A stretch of DNA of 64,000 nt. It comes from Lycorma delicatula. Its lineage: Eukaryota > Arthropoda > Insecta > Hemiptera > Fulgoridae. Below are positions 57,364-64,000 of the stretch, piece by piece (positions within the stretch are counted from its first letter, which is position 1; each line of letters begins with the position of its first letter). A program made the translations under genes and the position numbers. The DNA lies in assembly GCF_047948215.1 (NCBI RefSeq), contig NC_134457.1:87926898-87990897 (forward strand), in the 5' to 3' direction. Under the pieces are notes generated by a model, which saw only the letters and a program-made list of their open reading frames with translations, searched no databases and was not told the DNA's origin.

Positions 57364-60200
57364 TTTTTTTTTTGTCTTCAGTCATTTGACTGGTTTGATG
57401 CAGCTCTCCAAGATTCCCTATCTAGTCGTTTCATTTCAGTATACCCTCTACATCCTACATCCCTAACAATTTGTTTTACATATTCCAAACGTGGCCTGCC
57501 TACACAATTTTTCCCTTCTACCTGTCCTTCCAATATTAAAGCGACTATTCCAGGATGCCTTAGTATGTGGCCTATAATTCTGTCTCTTCTTTTAACTATA
57601 TTTTTCCAAATGCTTTTTTCTTCATCTATTTGCCGCAATACCTCTTCATTTTTCACTTTATCCACCCATCTGATTTTTAGCATTCTCCTATAGCACCACA
57701 TTTCAAAAGCTTCTAATCTTTTCTTCTCGGATACTCCGATTGTCCAAGTTTCACTTCCATATAAAGCGACACTCCAAAGATACAGTTTCAAAAATCTTTT
57801 CCTGACATTTAAATTAATTTTTGATGTAAACAAATTATATTTCTTACTGAAGGCTCGTTTAGCTTGTGCTATTCGGCATTTTATATCGCTCCTGCTTCGT
57901 CCATCTTTAGTAATTCTACTTCCCAAATAACAAAATTCTTCTACCTCCATAATATTTTCTCCTCCTATTTCCACATTCAGTGGTCCATCTTTGTTATTTC
58001 TACTACATTTCATTACTTTTGTTTTGTTCTTGTTTATTTTCATGCGATAGTTCTTGCGTAGGACTTCATCTATGCCGTTCATTGTTTCTTCTAAATCCTT
58101 TTTACTTTCGGCTAGAATTACTATATCATCAGCAAATCGTAGCATCTTTATCTTTTCACCTTGTACTGTTACTCCGAATCTAAAATGTTCTTTAACATCA
58201 TTAACTGCTAGTTCCATGTAAAGATTAAAAAGTAACGGAGATAGGGAACATCCTTGTCGGACTCCCTTTCTTATTACGGCTTCTTTCTTATGTTCTTCAA
58301 TTGTTACTGTTGCTGTTTGGTTACTGTACATGTTAGAAATTGTTCTTCTATCTCTGTATTTGAACCCTAATTTTTTAAAAATGCTGAACATTTTATTCCA
58401 GTCTACGTTATCGAATGCCTTTTCTAGGTCTATAAACGCCAAGTATGTTGGTTTGTTTTTCTTTAATCTTCCTTCTACTATTAATCTGTGGCCTAAAATT
58501 GCTTCCCTTGTCCCTATATTTTTCCTGAAACCAAATTGGTCTTCTCCTAACACTTCCTCCACTCTCCTCTCAATTCTTCTGTATAGAATTCTAGTTAAGA
58601 TTTTGTTGCATGACTAGTTAAACTAATTGTTCTGTATTCTTCACATTTATCTGCCCCTGCTTTCTTTGGTATCATTACTATAACACTTTTTTTGAAGTCT
58701 GACGGAAATTCCCCTTTTTCATAAATAGTACACACCAGTTTGCATAATCTATCAATCGCTTCCTCACCTGCACTGCGCAGTAACTCTACAGATAATCCGT
58801 CTATTCCAGGAGCCTTTCTGCCATTTAAATCTTTTAATGCTCTCTTAAATCCAGATCTCAGTATTGTTTTTCCCATTTCATCCTCCTCAACTTCCTCTTC
58901 TTCCTCTATAACACCATTTTATAATTCATTTCCTTCGTATAACTCTTCAATATATTCCACCCATCTATCGACTTTACCTTTTGTATTATATATTGGTGTA
59001 CCATCTTTGTTTAACACATTATTAGATTTTAATTTATGTACCCCAAAATTTTCCTTAACTTTCCTGTATGCTCCATCTATTTTACCAATGTTCATTTCTC
59101 TTTCCACTTCTGAACACTTTTCTTTAATCCACTCTTCTTTCACCAGTTTGCACTTCCTGTTTATAGCATTTCTTAATTGCTGATAGTTCTTTTACTTTCT
59201 TCATCACTAGCATTCTTATATTTTCTACGTTCATCCATCAGCTGCAATATATCGTCTGAAACCCAAGGTTTTCTACCAGTTCTCTTTATTCCGCCTAAGT
59301 TTGCTTCTGCTGATTTAAGAATTTCCTTTTTAACATTCTCCCATTCTTCTTCTACATTTTCTACCTTATCTTTTTTATTCAGACCTCTTGCGATGTCCTC
59401 CTCAAAAATCTTCTTTACCTCCTCTTCCTCAAGCTTCTCTAAATTCCACCGATTCATCTGACACCTTTTCTTCAGGTTTTTAAACCCCAATCTACATTTC
59501 ATTATCACCAAATTATAGTCGCTATCAATGTCTGCTCCAGGGTAAGTTTTGCAGTCAACGAGTTGATTTCTAAATCTTTGCTTAACCATGATATAATCTA
59601 TCTGATACCTTGCAGTATCGCCTGGCTTTTTCCAAGTGTATATTCTTCTATTATGATTTTTAAATTGGGTGTTGGCAATTACTAAATTATACTTCGTGCA
59701 AAACTCTATAAGTCGGTCCCCTCTTTCATTTATTTTGCCCAGCCCATATTCACCCACTATATTTCCTTCCTTGCCTTTTCCAATGCTTGCATTCCAATCT
59801 CCAACTATTATTAAATTTTCATCTCCTTTTATGTGTTTAATTGCTTCATCAATCTCTTCGTATACACACTCTACCTCATCATCATCATGGGCGCTTGTAG
59901 GCATATAGATGTTAACAATTGTTGTCCGTTTAGGTTTTGATTTTATCCTTATTACAATGATTCTATTGCTATGCGTCTTGAAATACTCCACTCTCCTCCC
60001 TATCTTCTTGTTCATCACGAAACCTACTCCTGCCTGCCCATTATTTGACGCTGAGTTAATTACTCTAAAATCACCTGACCAAACCTCTTCTTCATCAGTC
60101 GCCTTCCTCTTCCCACCAAACCTCACTAATTCCTACTATATCCACATTTACCCTATCCATTTCCCTTTTTAAATTTTCTACCCTACCAACCTTTTTTAAG
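57364..60200 (-). mobile_element. Non-LTR retrotransposon (EN + RT), copy 2, nearly intact
   Basis: Same family as 39270-42246 but antisense to BDP1 and better preserved. From about 60190 downwards, the endonuclease starts VGRVENLKREMDRVNVDIVG. It contains GQAGVGFVMNKK, VGDWNASIGKG, YQIDYIMV and DSDYNLVIMK, the last with Tyr in place of the catalytic His seen in copy 1. The linker and reverse transcriptase follow (GRKAPGIDGL, FGFRKNIGTREA, FIDLEKAFDNVDW, GCSLSPLLFNLYM, RFADDIVILA at about 58140-58110). The C-terminal FEMWCYRRMLKI...GHILRHPG ends at 57378 near an A run. It is broken near 59175 and 58910-58880 and around 58600. The frame from 58562 to 57378 is open for 394 codons. Near identity to copy 1 indicates recent activity of the family. 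Confidence 0.9.
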
Positions 60201-60699
60201 CTTATTTTAAGTTATTTTTTAGTTTTCTGGTGACCCCTTCCTTAGTAGTCCCCACTACTAAAGAACTACTAAAGAAAAGGGACTACTAAAGAAAATTAGT
60301 AGAAGAGAAAAATAGTAGTTTTTCCAACCTACATTGCTCAATCTTTTACACTTTACTGATTTATTTCTTCAGCATACTTATTTTAAAGGATATGTCAATT
60401 AAAGAATCACTTTAAATTCTTTTAATAATAGTTTTAAAAAGTCTTATCCTCTGATCCCCGTTTTTGGAAACATGACTATCCTTTTTATAGAATATTTTTC
60501 TTTCATTTTCATTTGTATATGGTAATTTAAAAAAGCTTTTGCAGTATCGTTATTTTATTTTATTACATTCATTCTTCAAAATACTTCTTCTAGAGCAGCA
60601 TGTATCAAGTAAACTAAACAATAAAAATATCATTTTATGAGAAAAAAATCATTTATTGTAAACATTTTACTTATATTTATAAGTATACATGTAAAGAAA
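60201..60699. other. Unassigned sequence
   Basis: A short imperfect tandem/inverted cluster of ACTACTAAAG words lies at 60240-60315. Otherwise A+T-rich. Confidence 0.35.
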
Positions 60700-62982
60700 C
60701 TAAATCAATGAGATGGTTACATTTGTTTTTCATTTAAAAGTTTCTCCATACATGGATCTACGTTAGAAACGCACAAAAGAAAATTGTTTTCAAGTGATAA
60801 AAGACAATTCCTATATTTAGTTTTTAGCGCAACTATAGATGAAAAACCTTTTTCACAGAACTAAGCAAGGTATTAATATTTTCAATGCTTCTCTGACTAA
60901 ATCTCCCTATTCTCGTTGATGAGCAAGCCAAAACATATATACATCTTCAGATCTGAATTGTAGTTGTAACTTTATATAGCCAGAAATTTCAATGAATTGG
61001 TCATGAATCTCAACTGGTAAGTCTTAGCAGTTGCAACAACAATCCATTTTCATTAAATGGATTCAGTACCCATCTCTTTGAGAAATCATTTTTATCTTAT
61101 GCGAAATACTCCACCAACTGAATTTTTAGCTCATGCAAATAAATCTTCATGCTATACAGGGTGAATAATAATAATATCTTCATCCAAATTTTTCTCAGTA
61201 TGATCGGAAATATGTGAAAACATATCAAAATTTTGCTTTGAAGGCGGGACATCAAGCTTCTTAAAGAAAGCATGAACTTCCTGTCATTAATAAAATGTTT
61301 TTATCATGTCCTTGTAAATTCACATTCAGGTTGTTTAAATGTGAAACTGTATCAGCTAAGTAAGCCAACTGCACCATACACAGGTATACTCATTATTTTT
61401 TAAAAACATTGACAATGGGTTTGTTTATCTTGGAAAAATATTATTAATTCATTTCACAATTCCAATAACACTTTACCCTGTGTTAACCATCTGACTTCTG
61501 TATGGAAAAGGAGAGAATTTTTTGTTTTGCACAGTTCATCACGTAGTTTATCAAACAGCATATTCTGTAATGGTCAACTTTCAGTAAAATTAACCATTTT
61601 TACAGGTTTACTATTAATTTGTTTGAGATTTTCAGATAATTTTTGTGGCAGGAGCAAGATGCGTTGTCCATTCCTTCCTTAGAGTGAGACTATCTTCTAA
61701 TTTTTTCAGAAATCCACTTTTTCTTTTTTGTTATTGCCTTTGCACTATCACTACCTACTGCAATACATTTTGTCCAATCTATGTTATAGTTTTTAGTAGC
61801 TTCATAAAAAACATCAAAAAGACATTGTCCTGTCATGTTGGTCATGCAACAGTATTGATTTGCAAAACAACAACATGTATTCTTTGATTAATCTGTCCCT
61901 ATCACATTGATATCTTACATAACATAAGAACTGAGAAATGTTAGCCACATCTGTTGAGTCATCAAATTGAAGACTAAAATATTCACTTCAACTCACTTGC
62001 TGAATTATCTGACCATAAACATCGGCAGCCATGTCATTGATTTGCCTTGATAATGTGTTGTTAGAAAGTGGAATTTTTTTCAATCTTTTTGCTTTTTCCA
62101 TGCCTATTAAAACACTGACCATATCAATTGCAGCAGGCAATATGAGGTTTCTGTGATTGTATAGGGTTTGGACATTTTAGCTATTCTTAATGGTACGGTA
62201 ACATTTTCAAGTGTACCTTAATCAGTATGGTTTGATTAATGTACAAATAGAAAAGCTTGTTGATTTCTCAAAATATGTAATTTTCTTTCAAAAAATTCCA
62301 AGGGTATGCTTTTGTGATCAGGATATTTCGTTTCCAAATGTTGAATTAGTTTTGATGGCTTCATGCTTTCATCAGAGAGGACTTGAAAGCAAACAACACA
62401 CTGTGGCTTTCCATGCAATGAGGTAAAATCATAATATAAATAACTGTCATTGTACAGTCTTGTCTTTTACCAATTGGTTTACTGGTTGTAGATGGCTCAT
62501 TTTGTTTTTCACAGATTTATTCATTTTGCATAAGAATCTAATTGAAAAAAAAACTAGTTACACCAGTTGACTGCACACTTTAAAACCTTAACCTCAGTAA
62601 TTACTGTTTTCAATGAAACTACGCTTTTAAAAACTTAAATACAGGCACCAGACACACTCTACGCATTCAAAACTAAATTGATATTCTGCAATCCCTTACG
62701 CCTCTTTTTAAACTGCTGAGAGCATGACATGTTCTACGTATCATAAATTTGATTTAACATGATGCTCTCACCGCAGATATTATCTAAGAAAACCAAATTA
62801 TAAGGAGCATATACACATCAAAAGTTGGAATCTGTAAATTACTAATGTTTGTACACTTCATACATCTGCTATCAATGCAATTAAGTAGTTTTAACTAGGC
62901 TTCATTGGGTTGGGATCGGGGGTCATGAATCATTCATTATACTTTTTGGGGTTCATGGAGCTAATAAAGTGGAGACTCACTG
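60700..62982 (-). mobile_element. hAT transposon (ZBED5-like transposase), copy B
   Basis: On the - strand the transposase begins with a BED-type zinc finger region at 62418 (MHGKPQCVVCFQVLSDES, then SKLIQHLETKYPDHK), showing the C-x2-C and H positions. It continues with LQFDDSTDV-like material near 61990, the LAYLADTVSHLNN region near 61390-61340, and the C-terminal region to about 60720, paralleling copy A (33660-34820). Frameshifts and stops abound. The right terminus is probably at 62982, where the - strand reads CAGTGAGTCTCCAC followed by a GACCCCCGATCCC stretch, a common hAT end. The left terminus is not resolved. The orientation is opposite to copy A. Confidence 0.75.
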
Positions 62983-63018
62983 AGCTAGAAGATAATTTCT
63001 CTTAAACTTCACATCTTT

Positions 63019-63120
63019 CCAACCTTTGAGGCAGAATGGTAATGTCTCTGCCTTTCGTCAAGAAGGGTCTGGGTTTGAATCCTGTTCAGGCTTTTTCATT
63101 TCTTATCCAAAAAAGAAAGA
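63019..63120 (+). mobile_element. tRNA-derived SINE, family B, copy 3
   Basis: The head reads GAGGCAGAATGGTAATGTC (box A region) and GGGTTTGAATCCTGTTCAGG (box B), then a TTTTTCATTTC body and an A/G-rich tail. It is shorter than the copy at 31477-31628. Confidence 0.65.
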
Positions 63121-63369
63121 AAACGAGGTTACTGTTATTAGGCATAGGGTTGTAGTTAACAGAATGAAGGAATAAAATAAAAATAGGTTTTAAATTGTGT
63201 ATTAACTCTTCATAATTGGTATACAAGCACTAGGAAAGTAATGCAGTACAATGGAATGGATCATCACAGGCAGTTGCTAAGTGTTTAGATAGGGCTCAAC
63301 CTGCACTCTAACCACTCTAGTAATTGTTTCAGTCATTTACTTTTTAGCTGTGTTAGTGAAAAGAAGTAG
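63121..63369. other. Unassigned sequence
   Basis: Nothing recognised between the SINE and the mariner fragment. Confidence 0.35.
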
Positions 63370-64000
63370 TGATGCCATCGTGGTTGAAAACTGAACATCA
63401 AGCAATTTTGTACTACAATTTTGCATGTGTGTTTAAAGGATTCTGTGTTTGGAAAGGATTGTTCTCTTCATATAAAATATTTAGTTGGTACCAAGAGTTT
63501 GAAAGAGGAAATTTTGGCCTTGAGGATGCTCTAAGGTCAGGTTGACTATCTTCGTCTGTGACTGAGGGAACATTGCTGTAATACAAAAAATGCTTGAGAC
63601 AGACAGATGTGTTACCTACCACCAAATAGAGGTGTTGTTGGACATTAATACACCAGCAGTTTGCACTCTTTTGCAAGATCATCTTCAAGTTAGAAAGCTT
63701 TGTACTCTTTGGGTGTAGGATAACTTGACCGATGATCAGATGGTACATTTTGTTTCATTGTGTTGTGAAATGCTGAAAACCTTTGAAAATGGAAAATCTT
63801 CCTATATGAACAGTATTGTGATAGATGATTAAACTTGGCTCTACTGTTATGAAGCCCTGACCAAGGCTCAGAACAAAGTATGTATGTTCAAAGATGAGGA
63901 GACCCCTTGGCTGTTCAAAACTTCACATCAGTGAAGAAGAGAATGGTGGCTGTATTTTTTTAGCCAGCATTGGAATAAAACTGTTAAATACCCTCTCTAC
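63370..64000 (+). pseudogene. Mariner transposase fragment, cut by the window edge
   Basis: + strand frames give mariner/SETMAR-like pieces in order. FSWYQEFERGNFGLEDALRSG (63475-63540) is the end of the first helix-turn-helix region and linker. It is followed by RCVTYHQIEVLLDINTPAVC and HLQVRKLCTLWV (63600-63715), the second helix-turn-helix. DNLTDDQMVHFVSLCCEMLK is the LT block. The first catalytic block is degenerate, IVIDD*TWLYCYE, with a stop before TW (about 63817-63850). A stop and substitutions show it is dead. The catalytic rest would lie beyond 64000. Confidence 0.75.

Noticed and set aside
59669..59908. Open frames on the strand opposite to the LINE proteins (also 39406-39645, 40254-40571, 58330-58617, 58740-59183)
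   Set aside because: These are shadows of the endonuclease and reverse transcriptase frames; they appear in both LINE copies for that reason only.

Overview
This is a 64 kb piece of an A+T-rich animal nuclear genome. Split genes with GT-AG introns, and a dense mix of LINEs, tRNA-derived SINEs, Tc1/mariner, hAT and piggyBac-like elements, suggest an insect. A large-genome hemipteran is my guess, but the species is not proven by anything seen here. No rRNA gene, intact tRNA gene, CRISPR array or bacterial-type operon was found.

Two host genes can be supported, arranged head to head around 35.4-35.8 kb. (1) On the + strand, five coding exons (38029-39092, 43520-43681, 46053-46112, 47136-47262, 56645-56774) join in phase. 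They encode the N-terminal ~514 residues of BDP1 (TFIIIB B''), the RNA polymerase III initiation factor. The gene runs off the right side, because the last visible exon stops at the start of the SANT domain. (2) On the - strand, three exons (35417-35386, 30494-30390, and 26522 down to 24709) join in phase to give a 167-residue protein that I do not recognise. Its last exon is split by a Tc1/mariner-superfamily transposon, which itself carries a SINE.

Layout. 0-24 kb is gene-poor. It holds three copies of a non-coding 'CTTCCTTGTACG' repeat family (1.1-2.2, 3.5-4.3, 21.1-22.0 kb), a 0.5 kb MITE, a deleted mariner, a pogo/Tigger fragment, an internally deleted R1-like LINE with a 13-bp target duplication, a LINE endonuclease fragment, SINEs and a Tc1-like element. 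24.7-35.5 kb is the unknown - strand gene, its introns filled by a hAT element, SINEs and a second hAT. 35.6-57 kb is BDP1, with one LINE in its first coding intron (itself hit by a SINE) and a 9.4 kb intron packed with mariner, piggyBac-like, Tc1-like and full-length LINE insertions. 57.4-64 kb holds a nearly intact inverted copy of the intronic LINE, an inverted copy of the ZBED-type hAT, and a mariner fragment cut by the window edge.

The most interesting points are the phase-consistent unknown gene whose reading frame can be followed across the transposon that split it, the head-to-head promoter region, a start-stop uORF (ATGTGA) one base before the BDP1 start codon, a perfect 23-bp-stem hairpin in a BDP1 intron, and the oppositely oriented LINE pair within the BDP1 transcript.
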